Numbered from the stretch's first letter, positions 18,463 through 28,113 are shown. The stretch: DNA of 64,000 nt from Pseudarthrobacter phenanthrenivorans (GCF_000813845.1 NZ_JWTB01000014.1:1-64000); one strand, 5' to 3'. A program made the numbers and translations. The notes: generated from the sequence alone by a model not told the origin.

Positions 18463-18562
18463 TTCCCACTGACTGGTCGAAGCTTGGCCTGGCTGCTGCT
18501 GCAGGAGGCTGCGGGAGGGGCTGTGGCCGGACGGAGGGTCCGGCCACAGCCCCGGACGCCGG

Positions 18563-19690
18563 CTACTTGACGTCGGCGTCGCTGTAGTAACCCGAGTCGA
18601 TCAGTTCCTTCTTGTAGTTGTCCTTGGTGATGATCACGGACGTCAACAGGAAGGCCGGAACGACCTTGACCTTGTTGTTGTAGGTCTTGGTGTCGCTGGT
18701 TTCCGGTTCCTGGCCCTTGAGGACAGCGTCAACCATCTTGACGGCCTGGGCGCCGAGCTGGCGGGTGTCCTTGAAGATGGTGGAGTACTGCTCGCCGGCG
18801 ATGATGGACTTGACGGAGCCCTTCTCGGCGTCCTGGCCGGTGACTACGGGCAGGCTTCCCTTGGCGTAGCCGCCGGTGCTGGTCAGGGCCGAGATAATGC
18901 CGATCGAGAGGCCGTCATAAGGGGAGAGCACGCCATTCAGCTTGGTGCCGGAGCTGTAGGCGGAGGTGATGATGTCCTCCATGCGCTTCTGCGCCACGGG
19001 TGCCTGCCAGCGCAGGATGGCCGCCTGCTCAAACTTGGTCTGGCCGCTGGGGACCTTCAGGGTGCCGGCATCCATGTACGGCTTCAGGGTGTCCATGGCG
19101 CCGGTCCAGAAGAAATTGGCGTTGTTGTCGTCGGGGCTGCCGGCGAAGAGTTCGATGTTGAAGGGGCCCTTGCCCTCCACTTTCTTGCCGCTGGCATCGA
19201 GGAGGCCCAGGCCGGTCAGCAGGGACGTGGCCTGCTGGACGCCCACGGTGTAGTTGTCGAAGGTGGTGTAGTAGTCCACGTTCGGGGTGCCGTTGATGAG
19301 GCGGTCGTAGGCGATGACCTTGACGTTCTGCTCCTTGGCCTTGGCCAGGACGTCGGTCAGGGTGGTGCCGTCGATGGCGGCGATGATCAGGGCCTTGGCG
19401 CCCTTGGTCAGCATGTTCTCGATCTGCGACACCTGCGTGGGGATGTCGTCGTTGGCGAACTGGAGGTCAGTCTTGTAGCCGAGGTCCTTCAGTGACTTTT
19501 CCACGTTGGCGCCGTCGGCAATCCAGCGCTCGGATGTCTGGGTGGGCATTGAGATGCCGACCAATGAATCGCTCGGCTTTGCCGTACCGCTGGACTCACT
19601 TGCACCGCCGCGGGCGCCGCAACCGGTGGCGCCCACCGTCAGGGCGAGGACAAGGGCCACCGCGCCCATGAGTTTTTTGATTCTCACCAT
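18563..19690 (-). CDS. chvE: Sugar-binding lipoprotein (ChvE type)
   Basis: A 375-residue exported lipoprotein and the substrate receptor of the MmsAB importer. ATG 19690 is strongly supported by GAAGGAG 4-5 nt upstream, although the frame is open further. The signal peptide has K5K6, a hydrophobic core and lipobox ATGC with the lipidated C24. The mature part has the periplasmic-binding-protein type I fold, with [18 protein letters not shown] at the start and [20 protein letters not shown] mid-way, characteristic of ChvE/xylose-binding homologues. The gene diverges from araB over a 268-bp region with two identical inverted LacI-type operators. It has a good promoter (TTGTTA-17-TATATT) whose -35 and spacer lie in the first operator. 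Confidence 0.93.
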   Translation of the reverse strand: MVRIKKLMGAVALVLALTVGATGCGARGGASESSGTAKPSDSLVGISMPTQTSERWIADGANVEKSLKDLGYKTDLQFANDDIPTQVSQIENMLTKGAKALIIAAIDGTTLTDVLAKAKEQNVKVIAYDRLINGTPNVDYYTTFDNYTVGVQQATSLLTGLGLLDASGKKVEGKGPFNIELFAGSPDDNNANFFWTGAMDTLKPYMDAGTLKVPSGQTKFEQAAILRWQAPVAQKRMEDIITSAYSSGTKLNGVLSPYDGLSIGIISALTSTGGYAKGSLPVVTGQDAEKGSVKSIIAGEQYSTIFKDTRQLGAQAVKMVDAVLKGQEPETSDTKTYNNKVKVVPAFLLTSVIITKDNYKKELIDSGYYSDADVK

Positions 19691-19783
19691 TATCTCCTTC
19701 CGCGGCAGCACTGCCGCGAAGTGTTGTTGGACCCGAAAGCAGCGATGCTCGTGGTCCTGGCCACATGGTTGATGTGTCGGTTC

Positions 19784-19812
19784 AATATAGACTGATTTGT
19801 GAACGCTAACAA
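19784..19812 (-). promoter_or_regulatory. Promoter of the chvE-mmsA-mmsB operon
   Basis: On the minus strand a -35 box TTGTTA (19812-19807) is separated by exactly 17 nt from a -10 box TATATT (19789-19784), placing the start site near 19777. The operator at 19797-19812 covers the -35 and most of the spacer, so bound repressor should block RNA polymerase. Confidence 0.7.
19797..19812. promoter_or_regulatory. LacI-type operator 1 of the arabinose divergon
   Basis: TTGTGAACGCTAACAA is an imperfect palindrome around a central CG. The same 15-mer, TGTGAACGCTAACAA, recurs as its exact reverse complement at 19864-19878, with centres 67 bp apart. The LacI gene downstream of araA is the likely source of the repressor. 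Confidence 0.75.
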
Positions 19813-19851
19813 GAGCCGCCTCCCGGAACCTTCCAAAATGCCGGGCCTTCA

Positions 19852-19880
19852 TTGACTTCTTCTTTGTTAGCGTTCACACT
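19852..19880 (+). promoter_or_regulatory. Putative promoter of araBAD
   Basis: TTGACT at 19852-19857 and CACACT at 19875-19880 are 17 nt apart, giving a start site about 70 nt before araB. The -10 match is weak. The operator at 19864-19878 lies in the spacer and -10, so repression by occlusion is plausible. Confidence 0.45.
19864..19878. promoter_or_regulatory. LacI-type operator 2 of the arabinose divergon
   Basis: TTGTTAGCGTTCACA is the exact reverse complement of the 15-mer in operator 1. It lies within the araBAD promoter, so one repressor could control both divergent operons and loop the DNA between them. Confidence 0.75.
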
Positions 19881-19958
19881 TACTGCAGCACCCAGCTTGA
19901 CCCCGACCCCTACAAACCCGGTAATGAGGCCGTTGCCTCCCGGGACGGAGGCAACCAC

Positions 19959-21707
19959 ATGCCAGACACGTTGTTTACTTCCAGCTCCGAGCCCCGCCAC
20001 GACCATTGCGTCATCGGGGTGGACTATGGAACCCTTTCGGGCCGTGCCGTGGTGGTGCGGGTCCGTGACGGCAAGGAGCTCGGCAGCGCCGTCCATGAGT
20101 ATCCGCACGCGGTGGTGACCGATGTCCTGCCCAAAGACACCGCGGGCGACGACGGCGCGCGGCTTCCGGGGGAGTGGGCGCTGCAGGTGCCCAATGACTA
20201 CCGGGAGGTCCTGCGCACCGCGGTGCCCGCCGCGGTGGCCAATGCGGGGATCGACCCGGCCGCCGTCGTCGGAATTGCCACCGACTTCACCGCCTGCACC
20301 ATGGTGCCCGTGAAAGCTGACGGTACGCCGCTGAATGAAGTGGCCGGATTCGGGAACCGGCCGCATGCCTATGTAAAGCTGTGGCGCCACCATGCCGCCC
20401 AGGGTCAGGCCGACCGGATCAACCGGCTCGCCGCCGAACGGGGCGAGGACTGGCTTCCGCGCTACGGCGGCCTGATCTCGTCGGAGTGGGAGTTCGCCAA
20501 GGGGCTGCAGCTGCTGGAAGAAGACCCGGAGGCCTATGCCGCCATGGACCGCTGGGTGGAGGCGGCGGACTGGATCGTCTGGCAACTCTGCGGCACCTAT
20601 GTCCGTAATGCCTGCACTGCCGGCTACAAGGGCATCTACCAGGACGGCCGGTATCCGTCGGAGGATTTCCTTGCCGCCCTGAATCCGGACTTCAAGGACT
20701 TTGTCAGCTCCAAGCTGGAGCACACCATCGGCCGGCTGGGCGATGCCGCCGGAACCCTCACGGCGGAGGCCGCGGCCTGGACCGGGTTGCCTGAGGGCAT
20801 CGCCGTGGCGGTGGGCAACGTTGATGCGCATGTGACGGCCCCCGCGGCGAAGGCTGTGGACGCGGGGCAGCTGGTGGCCATCATGGGCACCTCCACCTGC
20901 CATGTCATGAACGGCGCTGAACTGCGCGAGGTTCCCGGGATGTGCGGGGCCGTGGACGGCGGCATCGTGCCGGGAATGTGGGGCTACGAGGCCGGGCAGT
21001 CAGGGGTGGGGGATATCTTCGGCTGGTTCACCACGTACGGCGTCCCGCCCGAATACCACCAGGCGGCAAGAGACGCGGGGGTGGGGATCCACGAATACCT
21101 CACCGAACTGGCATCACGGCAGGCAATCGGGGAACACGGCCTCATCGCGCTGGACTGGCACTCGGGGAACCGATCAGTGCTGGTGGACCATGAGCTGTCC
21201 GGCATCGTGGTGGGCCAGACCCTGGCCACAAGGCCCGAGGACACCTACCGTGCCCTGCTGGAGGCCACGGCCTTCGGGACCCGCACCATCGTGGATGCCT
21301 TCCGCGACGCCGGCGTTCCGGTCAAGGAGTTCATCGTGGCCGGCGGCCTGCTCAAGAACAAGCTCCTGATGCAGATCTACGCCGATGCCACGGGGCTGCA
21401 GCTCTCCACCATCGGCTCGGAGCAGGGCCCGGCGCTGGGATCGGCGATCCACGCCGCCGTCGCCGCCGGTGAATACGCGGACATCCGGGAAGCGGCCGCC
21501 GCCATGGGTGCCGAACCCGGCGAGGTGTACACGCCGATCCCGGAAAACGTGGCCGCCTACGAGGAACTGTTCCAGGAGTACGAGGCGCTGCACGATTACT
21601 TCGGCCGCGGCGGCAATGACGTGATGCACCGGCTCAAGGCCATCCAGCGAAGGGCGGCCGGCTCCCTGCTGGGTTCCGGCGCTGCTGCCGTTGAGGTGTC
21701 CGCATGA
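19959..21707 (+). CDS. araB: L-ribulokinase
   Basis: A 582-residue FGGY-family sugar kinase that phosphorylates L-ribulose to L-ribulose 5-phosphate, the second step of L-arabinose catabolism. The N-terminal phosphate-binding motif is IGVDYGTLSGRAVVV (19-33). The adenosine/phosphate-2 region reads GTSTCHVM, and the C-terminal FGGY signature is VAGGLLKNKLLMQIYADATG. The length is in the usual AraB range (550-580 aa). It is the first gene of araB-araD-araA; its last codons overlap araD by 4 nt (ATGA). It is divergent from the sugar importer. Confidence 0.95.
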   Translation: MPDTLFTSSSEPRHDHCVIGVDYGTLSGRAVVVRVRDGKELGSAVHEYPHAVVTDVLPKDTAGDDGARLPGEWALQVPNDYREVLRTAVPAAVANAGIDPAAVVGIATDFTACTMVPVKADGTPLNEVAGFGNRPHAYVKLWRHHAAQGQADRINRLAAERGEDWLPRYGGLISSEWEFAKGLQLLEEDPEAYAAMDRWVEAADWIVWQLCGTYVRNACTAGYKGIYQDGRYPSEDFLAALNPDFKDFVSSKLEHTIGRLGDAAGTLTAEAAAWTGLPEGIAVAVGNVDAHVTAPAAKAVDAGQLVAIMGTSTCHVMNGAELREVPGMCGAVDGGIVPGMWGYEAGQSGVGDIFGWFTTYGVPPEYHQAARDAGVGIHEYLTELASRQAIGEHGLIALDWHSGNRSVLVDHELSGIVVGQTLATRPEDTYRALLEATAFGTRTIVDAFRDAGVPVKEFIVAGGLLKNKLLMQIYADATGLQLSTIGSEQGPALGSAIHAAVAAGEYADIREAAAAMGAEPGEVYTPIPENVAAYEELFQEYEALHDYFGRGGNDVMHRLKAIQRRAAGSLLGSGAAAVEVSA

Positions 21708-22432
21708 GCGCCGGAACCGGAGCCGAAACCGTCATCCTGGAAACCATCGGAAGGATCCGCGCGGAAGTGTGTGCGCTGCACGCCGAGCTGACCCGGTACG
21801 AACTGGTGGTGTGGACGGCAGGGAACGTCTCTGCCCGGGTGCCGGGCACCGACCTCATGGTCATCAAGCCCTCCGGCGTCTCCTACCAGGAACTGACGCC
21901 GGAGCAGATGATCGTGACCGACCTGCACGGCACCCCCGTCAGGGGGACCAACCTTGGTGGAGGCGGCACCGTGGACTGGGGCAATCCGCCGCTGTCGCCG
22001 TCCTCGGACACGGCGGCGCACGCCTATGTGTACCGGCACATGCCCGAGGTGGGCGGGGTGGTGCACACGCACTCCACCTACGCCACGGCCTGGGCCGCCC
22101 GGGGAGAAGCCATCCCATGCGTGTTGACCATGATGGGCGATGAGTTCGGCGGGGAGATTCCGGTGGGGCCGTTTGCGCTGATCGGGGACGACTCGATTGG
22201 CCACGGCATCGTGGAGACGCTGAAGAACTCGAATTCGCCGGCGGTCCTGATGCAGAACCACGGCCCCTTCACCATCGGCAAGGACGCCCGCTCCGCGGTG
22301 AAGGCTGCGGTGATGTGCGAGGAAGTGGCCCGCACCGTCCACATTTCCCGGCAGCTGGGCGAACCCCTGCCCATCGACCCGAGCCACATTGATTCGCTCT
22401 ACTCCCGCTACCAGAACGTCTACGGCCAGTAA
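21704..22432 (+). CDS. araD: L-ribulose-5-phosphate 4-epimerase
   Basis: A 242-residue class II aldolase/epimerase converting L-ribulose 5-phosphate to D-xylulose 5-phosphate, which enters the pentose phosphate pathway. Signature elements are the phosphate-binding TAGNVSAR (38-45) and KPSGVSY (55-61), the zinc ligands H121 and H123 in [12 protein letters not shown], and the third histidine in [11 protein letters not shown]. It is translationally coupled to araB by a 4-nt overlap and is followed by araA after 37 nt. Confidence 0.95.
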   Translation: MSAGTGAETVILETIGRIRAEVCALHAELTRYELVVWTAGNVSARVPGTDLMVIKPSGVSYQELTPEQMIVTDLHGTPVRGTNLGGGGTVDWGNPPLSPSSDTAAHAYVYRHMPEVGGVVHTHSTYATAWAARGEAIPCVLTMMGDEFGGEIPVGPFALIGDDSIGHGIVETLKNSNSPAVLMQNHGPFTIGKDARSAVKAAVMCEEVARTVHISRQLGEPLPIDPSHIDSLYSRYQNVYGQ

Positions 22433-22469
22433 CTCAACGCCGTCCCCTTATAACTTTTCAGGAGAACCC

Positions 22470-23990
22470 ATGAGTACCGCAGCAAACACCTCCCTCGACG
22501 GCTACGAGGTCTGGTTCCTCACCGGCAGCCAGCACCTTTACGGCGAGGAAGTCCTGAAGCAGGTGGCCGCGCAGTCACAGGAGATCGCGAACCAGCTGAA
22601 CGCCTCCTCCGCCGTGCCCGTGCGGATTGTGTGGAAGCCGGTCCTGACCGACTCGGACGCCATCCGCCGCACCGCGCTGGAGGCGAACTCGGATGACTCG
22701 GTCATCGGCGTCACCGCCTGGATGCACACCTTCAGCCCGGCCAAGATGTGGATCTCCGGCCTGGACCTGCTGCGCAAGCCGCTGCTGCACCTGCACACCC
22801 AGGCCAACCGCGACCTGCCGTGGGCGGACATCGACTTCGACTTCATGAACCTGAACCAGGCCGCGCACGGCGACCGCGAGTTCGGGTACATCCAGTCCCG
22901 GTTGGGCATCGCCCGGAAGACCGTCGTCGGGCACGTCTCCAACCCCGGGGTGGCACGCCAGGTCGGGTCCTGGCAGCGCGCCGCCGCCGGGTGGGCCGCC
23001 GTCCGGAGCCTGAAGCTGACCCGTTTCGGGGACAACATGCGCAACGTCGCCGTCACCGAGGGCGACAAGACCGAAGCTGAGCTGCGCTTCGGCGTCGCGG
23101 TGAACACCTGGTCCGTCAACGAGCTCGCCGACGCCGTGCACGGCGCCGCGGAGTCCGACGTCGACACCCTGGTGGCCGAGTACCAGGACCTGTACGACGT
23201 GGTGCCGGAGCTCCGCGCGGGCGCGGCGCGGCACGATTCGCTGCGGTACGGCGCCCGGATCGAACTGGGCCTGCGGAGCTTCCTGGAGGCCAACGGCTCG
23301 GCGGCGTTCACGACGTCCTTCGAGGACCTGGGCGCGCTCCGGCAGCTTCCGGGCCTGGCCGTGCAGCGGCTCATGGCCGCCGGGTACGGCTTCGGCGCCG
23401 AGGGCGACTGGAAGACCGCCATCCTGGTCCGCGCCGCGAAGGTGATGGGCGCGGGCCTGCCCGGCGGCGCCTCCCTGATGGAGGACTACACCTACCACCT
23501 GGCACCCGGCGCCGAGAAGATCCTCGGCGCGCACATGCTCGAAGTCTGCCCGTCCCTCACGGCGGCGAAGCCCCGGCTGGAAATCCACCCGCTGGGCATC
23601 GGAGGCAAGGAAGATCCGGTCCGGCTGGTGTTCGACGCCGATGCCTCCCCGGGCGTCGTCGTCGCCCTGTCCGACATGCGCGACCGTTTCCGCCTGGTGG
23701 CCAACGCCGTCGACGTCGTCCCCCTGGACCAGCCGCTGCCCAACCTGCCCGTGGCCCGCGCCCTGTGGGAACCGAAGCCGGACTTCGCCACCTCCGCCGC
23801 CGCCTGGCTCACCGCCGGCGCCGCCCACCACACCGTGCTCTCCACCCAGGTGGGCATGGACGTCTTCGAGGACTTCGCCGAGATCGCCAAAACCGAACTC
23901 CTCACCATCGACGAAGACACCACCATCCGCCAGTTCAAAAAAGACCTGAACTGGAACGCCGCCTACTACAAACTCGCCGGCGGCATCTGA
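22470..23990 (+). CDS. araA: L-arabinose isomerase
   Basis: A 506-residue isomerase interconverting L-arabinose and L-ribulose with Mn2+. The N-terminus [17 protein letters not shown] is diagnostic. The acidic metal-site regions are [11 protein letters not shown] and MEDYTYHL, and histidines occur in the [11 protein letters not shown] and [15 protein letters not shown] stretches. ATG 22470 is supported by AGGAGAA 3-4 nt upstream; the frame is open further up inside araD but lacks an RBS there. It completes the araB-araD-araA order, which differs from araBAD of E. coli. Confidence 0.96.
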   Translation: MSTAANTSLDGYEVWFLTGSQHLYGEEVLKQVAAQSQEIANQLNASSAVPVRIVWKPVLTDSDAIRRTALEANSDDSVIGVTAWMHTFSPAKMWISGLDLLRKPLLHLHTQANRDLPWADIDFDFMNLNQAAHGDREFGYIQSRLGIARKTVVGHVSNPGVARQVGSWQRAAAGWAAVRSLKLTRFGDNMRNVAVTEGDKTEAELRFGVAVNTWSVNELADAVHGAAESDVDTLVAEYQDLYDVVPELRAGAARHDSLRYGARIELGLRSFLEANGSAAFTTSFEDLGALRQLPGLAVQRLMAAGYGFGAEGDWKTAILVRAAKVMGAGLPGGASLMEDYTYHLAPGAEKILGAHMLEVCPSLTAAKPRLEIHPLGIGGKEDPVRLVFDADASPGVVVALSDMRDRFRLVANAVDVVPLDQPLPNLPVARALWEPKPDFATSAAAWLTAGAAHHTVLSTQVGMDVFEDFAEIAKTELLTIDEDTTIRQFKKDLNWNAAYYKLAGGI

Positions 23991-24043
23991 CCCATGCCAC
24001 CGCTGAGGACGGGACGCCCGCGGCTGCCAACGGCAAGAACCCT

Positions 24044-25057
24044 GTGACCCGCGGCGGGCGGCGGCTGCCGAGGCTTCAGGACGTGGCAGGGCTGGCCGGG
24101 GTCTCGCACCAGACCGTGTCCCGCGTGGTCAACCGGCACCCCAGCGTGAGCACGGCGACCAGGGAAAGGGTGGAAGCGGCGATCGTGGAGCTGGGGTACC
24201 GCCGCAACACCGCCGCCAGGAGCCTGGTCACCCGGCGCTCTCAGACCATCGGAGTCCTGGGCAGCGAGCTCTCGCACTACGGCCCCGCCAATACGCTGCT
24301 GGGGGTGGAACGCGCTGCCCGGGACGCAGGCTACTTCGTGAGTGTCGCCGCGCTGCGGGAAGTCCGGCGGGACGCCATCCTGGACGCCGTGGGTCATTTC
24401 CTGGACCAGTCGGTGGACGGGATCGTGGTGATCGTGCCGCACCTTGCCACGCTGGCCGCGCTCGCGGAACTTCCCATCGGGGTTCCGGTGGTGGCTGTTG
24501 GTCCCGAGGGAACCCACACAGTGGGTGGTGTCAGGGTGGACCAGCGGCGCGGCGCCGAACTGGCCATACGGCACCTCATTGGGCAGGGGCATGTCCGGAT
24601 TGGGCACGTGGCGGGGCCCCAGGACTGGATTGACGCCGTGGCCCGTGCCGACGGCTGGCGGTCCACCCTGGAGGCCGCTGGACTTGCGGCCGACCTTGTC
24701 ACCGAGGGCGACTGGAGCGCCGGCAGCGGCTACACGATCGGACGGCGTCTTGCTGCTGCGCGCAGCGCGACCGCAGTTTTCGTTGCCAACGACCAAATGG
24801 CGCTGGGTGTCCTGTGTGCCTTGAACGAGGCCGGCATCAGGGTGCCCCAGGACGTGTCGGTGGTGGGCTTCGATGACCAGCCGGAAGCCGGCTACTTCAG
24901 CCCGCCGCTGACGGTGGTGCGCCAGGACTTTGAAGAACTGGGCCGGCAGTGCGTCCAGATGATGCTCGCGGCGCTGGATGGCCTGGAGGGGCCGCGGACG
25001 CTGGTGGTGGAACCCGAACTCGTCCTGCGGAGCAGCACGGCACCGCCGGCCGGCTGA
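24044..25057 (+). CDS. LacI-family regulator of the arabinose operon
   Basis: A 337-residue LacI/GalR repressor. The helix-turn-helix region is LQDVAGLAGVSHQTVSRVVN (about 9-28), followed by the hinge (NTAARSLVTRRSQTIGVL) and a sugar-binding core with VAVGPEGTHTVGGVRVDQ and VFVANDQMALGVL. It starts 53 nt after araA, so it is probably the last gene of the araB-D-A operon. GTG 24044 is the most reasonable start, but the RBS is weak. The likely targets are the two inverted TGTGAACGCTAACAA operators in the chvE-araB gap. The effector, presumably L-arabinose or a derivative, is inferred from context. It would replace the AraC or GntR-type AraR used in other bacteria. Confidence 0.85.
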   Translation: MTRGGRRLPRLQDVAGLAGVSHQTVSRVVNRHPSVSTATRERVEAAIVELGYRRNTAARSLVTRRSQTIGVLGSELSHYGPANTLLGVERAARDAGYFVSVAALREVRRDAILDAVGHFLDQSVDGIVVIVPHLATLAALAELPIGVPVVAVGPEGTHTVGGVRVDQRRGAELAIRHLIGQGHVRIGHVAGPQDWIDAVARADGWRSTLEAAGLAADLVTEGDWSAGSGYTIGRRLAAARSATAVFVANDQMALGVLCALNEAGIRVPQDVSVVGFDDQPEAGYFSPPLTVVRQDFEELGRQCVQMMLAALDGLEGPRTLVVEPELVLRSSTAPPAG

Positions 25058-25132
25058 GGCAACGCAGGAGAGTTAATCCGGGGGAGACGGCCACGAAACG
25101 TGCCCACAACATTGCCTGCGTACGTTTCAGGC

Positions 25133-25336
25133 ATGACGGCAAACCTGCTCACCCGGCTGCGCGGCTGGGCCCTGGATATCTTCACCTACGAATCGGAGTC
25201 CCAGGCTGCCGGCGCCATGGCCGACGCCACCCGGTGGGGTTGGCTGCCGGCCCTGAGTGGCGTGTCCGTCGGGGCCGGCCATGCCCGCTCCGAGCATGCC
25301 CGGACAGGGCCTGCACCAGGTGATATGTCTCCTTGA
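25133..25336 (+). CDS. Small hypothetical protein (doubtful)
   Basis: A 67-residue reading frame after the LacI gene. Its first half (TANLLTRLRGWALDIFTYES) looks like an amphipathic helix, but the second half is rich in G, A, R and S. There is no convincing ribosome-binding site and I recognise no family. A longer version would start at ATG 25100. It may be a real small protein or a chance ORF; I list it only because it fills an otherwise empty gap of about 370 bp. Confidence 0.25.
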   Translation: MTANLLTRLRGWALDIFTYESESQAAGAMADATRWGWLPALSGVSVGAGHARSEHARTGPAPGDMSP

Positions 25337-25428
25337 CCACACTATTGCGCCGGTAGCGGGATCATGCCCTAAACTGCTGCACTGAGGTGCCTGAAATGGC
25401 GCTGCGCAGCAACGAAAGTGAACACGCT

Positions 25429-25731
25429 ATGGCTACCGATTACGATGCTCCACGCAAGCAGGAAGAAGAGTCGCCTGCTGACTCTCTCGAGGCCCTCCAG
25501 GCGTCCCGGAGCGGCAACGCGCAGACCGCAGTTATCGATGTCGACGAGAACGACACCGCTGAAGGTATCGACCTCCCCGGGGCCGACCTGTCCAACGAGG
25601 AACTGACCGTCATTGTGGTTCCCGAGCAGTCCGACGAGTTCACCTGCTCGTCGTGCTTCCTGGTCCGCCACCGCTCCCAGGTTGCCCGCGAAAAGGACGG
25701 CCTGAAGTACTGCCGCGACTGCGAGGGCTAA
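25429..25731 (+). CDS. DUF4193 small zinc-ribbon protein
   Basis: A 100-residue acidic protein of the actinobacteria-specific DUF4193 family. The first 70 residues are acidic and probably disordered (many D/E). The C-terminus carries two CxxC knuckles, FTCSSC (C73, C76) and YCRDC (C95, C98), which should bind one zinc ion. The ATG 25429 start is preceded by GAAAGTG. Its conservation across actinobacteria suggests a core function, perhaps with RNA polymerase or the ribosome, but this has not been shown to my knowledge. Confidence 0.85.
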   Translation: MATDYDAPRKQEEESPADSLEALQASRSGNAQTAVIDVDENDTAEGIDLPGADLSNEELTVIVVPEQSDEFTCSSCFLVRHRSQVAREKDGLKYCRDCEG

Positions 25732-25752
25732 GCTCCTTCCTGGATTTTCCCT

Positions 25753-25783
25753 GCGCCGGCCACCTCCTGGAGGTGGCCGGCGC
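25753..25783 (+). terminator. Hairpin after the DUF4193 gene
   Basis: A perfect 13-bp stem (GCGCCGGCCACCT with AGGTGGCCGGCGC) with loop CCTGG begins 22 nt after the stop codon. The T-run is poor (TGTCGTGT), so it may be a weak or stem-dependent terminator. Confidence 0.55.
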
Positions 25784-25889
25784 TGTCGTGTCTCCCGCCG
25801 CCGTCGTTACCAAAATGCCCCTCGTTTCCCGGTTCGGGGACTCCTACGCTGGAAGCATCCAATGGCTTCTATTCGTGGATGGCACGGCA

Positions 25890-26441
25890 ATGAAGAAGTT
25901 CTCCGTCTGGCTTGCGGCAATCCTTTTAGCCGCAGGCCTGGGTTTTGTGGCGGCGGGGCCCGCGTCCGCGGCCACGCCGTACTGCGGGCTCACCTGGGGT
26001 TCGCTGATGAAGGCGGACGGCGCCATGACCGGCGCGCCCGTAACCAACGTCCGGACCGGGCAGCATTACTGCTTCGACCGGCTGGTGGTCGACCTGGGCG
26101 GCATGCCCGCACCCGGCTACAGCGTCCGCTACGTAGGACAGGTGATCCAGGACGGCTCCGGGGCAGTGGTGCCTGTGCGGGGCGGCGCCCGGCTCCAGGT
26201 CGTCGTCAAGGCCCCTGCCTATGACAACAACGGCCAGCCCACCTACACCCCTGCCGACAAGGCCGGGCTCGCCAATGTTTCGGGTTACCAGACCTTCCGG
26301 CAGGTGGCGTGGGCCGGAAGCTTCGAGGGCCAGACAACTATCGGCCTGGGCGTGCGTGCCCGGTTGCCGTTCCGGGTGTTCACCCTTGACGGACCCGGGG
26401 CGGGCTCCCGCCTGGTGGTCGACGTCGCACACTACTGGTGA
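25890..26441 (+). CDS. Secreted AMIN-like domain protein
   Basis: A 183-residue exported protein. The signal peptide is clear: KK, a hydrophobic core (VWLAAILLAAGLGFVAAG) and cleavage near ASA-ATP (about residue 28). The mature part has a Cys pair (PYCGLTW, HYCFDRLVVDL) and beta-strand-rich repeats ending in FRVFTLDGPGAGSRLVVDVAHYW, which resembles the actinobacterial AMIN-like beta-barrel family. Such domains are thought to bind cell-wall polymers, but this is unproven here. ATG 25890 places the signal peptide at the N-terminus; upstream in-frame starts would bury it. It ends at a strong bidirectional terminator shared with the convergent APC permease. Confidence 0.75.
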   Translation: MKKFSVWLAAILLAAGLGFVAAGPASAATPYCGLTWGSLMKADGAMTGAPVTNVRTGQHYCFDRLVVDLGGMPAPGYSVRYVGQVIQDGSGAVVPVRGGARLQVVVKAPAYDNNGQPTYTPADKAGLANVSGYQTFRQVAWAGSFEGQTTIGLGVRARLPFRVFTLDGPGAGSRLVVDVAHYW

Positions 26442-26446
26442 AAGCA

Positions 26447-26489
26447 CAAAGGTGCCGTGCCCCTGACGGGGGCACGGCACCTTTGTTTC
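26447..26489. terminator. Bidirectional intrinsic terminator
   Basis: A perfect 17-bp inverted repeat (26447-26463 with 26469-26485, arm core GGTGCCGTGCCCC) with a 5-nt loop sits between the convergent AMIN-like and APC permease genes. T-rich flanks follow the stem on both strands, so it can end both transcripts. Confidence 0.85.
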
Positions 26490-26498
26490 GCAGCTGCG

Positions 26499-28055
26499 TT
26501 ACTCGGGAACCACCAGGGCGGGGGTGTCCCGCTTGAGGGTGTCGCCCTGGAAAAATCCGGGATGGGTGCGTGACATGACCAGCATGACGACGGCGCCCAG
26601 AGCCAGGATGCCGATGCCCAGGATGAACACCAGTCCCACGCCGAACACCTCGGAACCGCTGCCGAACTCGGGTGCCAGGCTGTCGATGGCGGTCTGGACG
26701 AACACCACGAAGAGTCCCACGCCGCCCACCACCGGGCACACCAGCCGGAGCAGGAAGTGCCGCACGCTGTTGAACAGGCTGTGGCGGAAGTACCAGGTGC
26801 AGGCCAGGGCGGTGAGCCCGTAGTAGAAGCAGATCATCAGGCCCAGGGCCAGGATGGTGTCATTCAGGACGTTTTCGCTGACCACGTGCATCACGGCGTA
26901 GAACCCCGCGGACATGACGCCGGCGGCAATGGTGGCGAAGCCCGGCGTCGAGAACTTTTTGCTGATCCGGCTGAAGGGCTCCGGCAGGGCGCCGTAGTGG
27001 GCCATGGCCAGGAGGCTGCGGGACGGTGACATGAAGGTGGACTGCAGCGACGCGGCGGAGCTGGAGAGCACGGCGAGGGACATCAGGATGGCGAACGGGC
27101 CCATGATGGGTGAGGCCAGCGCCGTGAAGATGTTCTCGTGGTTTTCCGCGTTGTTCAGGCCGTTGCCGGTATCACCGACGCCGGCAAACATCATGGTGGC
27201 GATGCTGACCAGGAGGTAGATGGCCAGGACGATGACGGCGGTCAGGGTGCCGGCCACACCGGCGGTCTTCTTGCCGTTGGCGGTTTCCTCGTTGACCGTG
27301 AGGCAGACGTCCCAGCCCCAGTACACGAAGATGGACAGCGAGATGCCGGCCGCGATTTGCCCGAAGGTTTCGATCTTGGTGACGTCGAACCAGTCCCAGC
27401 TGAACGGGATGGCCGTCTCTGAGCTCGACCAGTTGGCGAAGGCCATGGCGACGAACAGGCCAAGCACCAGCAACTGAAAGCCCACCAGGCTGTACTGCAC
27501 CAGCTTGGTGGTGTGCAGGCCGCGGTAGCTGACCCACACGGCCAGTGCCACGAAGACGAAGCAGGTCAGGACGTTCAGGGCTTTGTTGTCGGCCAGGTCC
27601 GCCAGTTCGGCGGAACCGGTGAGCTGGGACAGGAAGAGGTAGAAGAAGTCGACGGCGACGCCGGCCAGGTTGGACAGCACGATGATGTTGGCGGCCAGCA
27701 GGCCCCAGCCGCCCATCCAGCCGATCCAGGGTCCGAAGGCTTTGGTCACCCAGGTAAAGGTGGTGCCGCTGTCGGGGGAGTCGGCGTTGAGCTCCCGGTA
27801 GGCGAGCGAAACCAGGATCATCGGAATGAACCCGATCAGGAAGATGACGGGCAGCTGGAGGCCGGCTTCGTTGACGGTGGGTCCCAGTGCGCTGGTGAGG
27901 GTATAGGCGGGGGCAATGGTTGAAATGCCGAGGACGACGACGGCCAGGAGCCCGAGCTGCCCGCCCTTGAGTCCCTTGGCACTGACGCCGTCCGTGGACG
28001 GTGCGTGGGCGCGCGGACCGGGTTTGGCCGTACTGGTGCGGATTGTCTCTGTCAT
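26499..28055 (-). CDS. APC-superfamily amino acid/polyamine permease
   Basis: A 518-residue permease with about 12 transmembrane helices. The opening GQLGLLAVVVLGISTIAPAYTLTSALGP is the unwound-helix-1 substrate motif of the APC family, preceded by a polar N-terminal tail of about 30 residues. FTWVTKAFGPWIGWMGGWGL marks helix 3. The second half contains FMSPSRSLLAMAHYGALPEPF, the conserved loop after helix 8. Substrates could be an amino acid, GABA or a polyamine; the sequence does not decide. The upstream gap contains two ATGAA-N5-TTCAT-type boxes, one over the putative -10 (TATAGT), so expression is probably repressed by a dedicated regulator located elsewhere. There is no metabolic gene nearby. 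Confidence 0.88.
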   Translation of the reverse strand: MTETIRTSTAKPGPRAHAPSTDGVSAKGLKGGQLGLLAVVVLGISTIAPAYTLTSALGPTVNEAGLQLPVIFLIGFIPMILVSLAYRELNADSPDSGTTFTWVTKAFGPWIGWMGGWGLLAANIIVLSNLAGVAVDFFYLFLSQLTGSAELADLADNKALNVLTCFVFVALAVWVSYRGLHTTKLVQYSLVGFQLLVLGLFVAMAFANWSSSETAIPFSWDWFDVTKIETFGQIAAGISLSIFVYWGWDVCLTVNEETANGKKTAGVAGTLTAVIVLAIYLLVSIATMMFAGVGDTGNGLNNAENHENIFTALASPIMGPFAILMSLAVLSSSAASLQSTFMSPSRSLLAMAHYGALPEPFSRISKKFSTPGFATIAAGVMSAGFYAVMHVVSENVLNDTILALGLMICFYYGLTALACTWYFRHSLFNSVRHFLLRLVCPVVGGVGLFVVFVQTAIDSLAPEFGSGSEVFGVGLVFILGIGILALGAVVMLVMSRTHPGFFQGDTLKRDTPALVVPE

Positions 28056-28093
28056 GGCACCACTTTCTGGAAGGCTGTGAGACGGAGGTCACT

Positions 28094-28113
28094 ATATGAA
28101 TGGCGTTCATTTA
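28094..28113. promoter_or_regulatory. Operator-like repeat 1 upstream of the APC permease
   Basis: ATATGAATGGCGTTCATTTA contains the perfect inverted repeat ATGAA-N5-TTCAT. It overlaps a minus-strand TATAGT (28096-28091), which is a likely -10 box for the permease. A near-identical copy starts 54 bp away at 28148. Confidence 0.6.
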
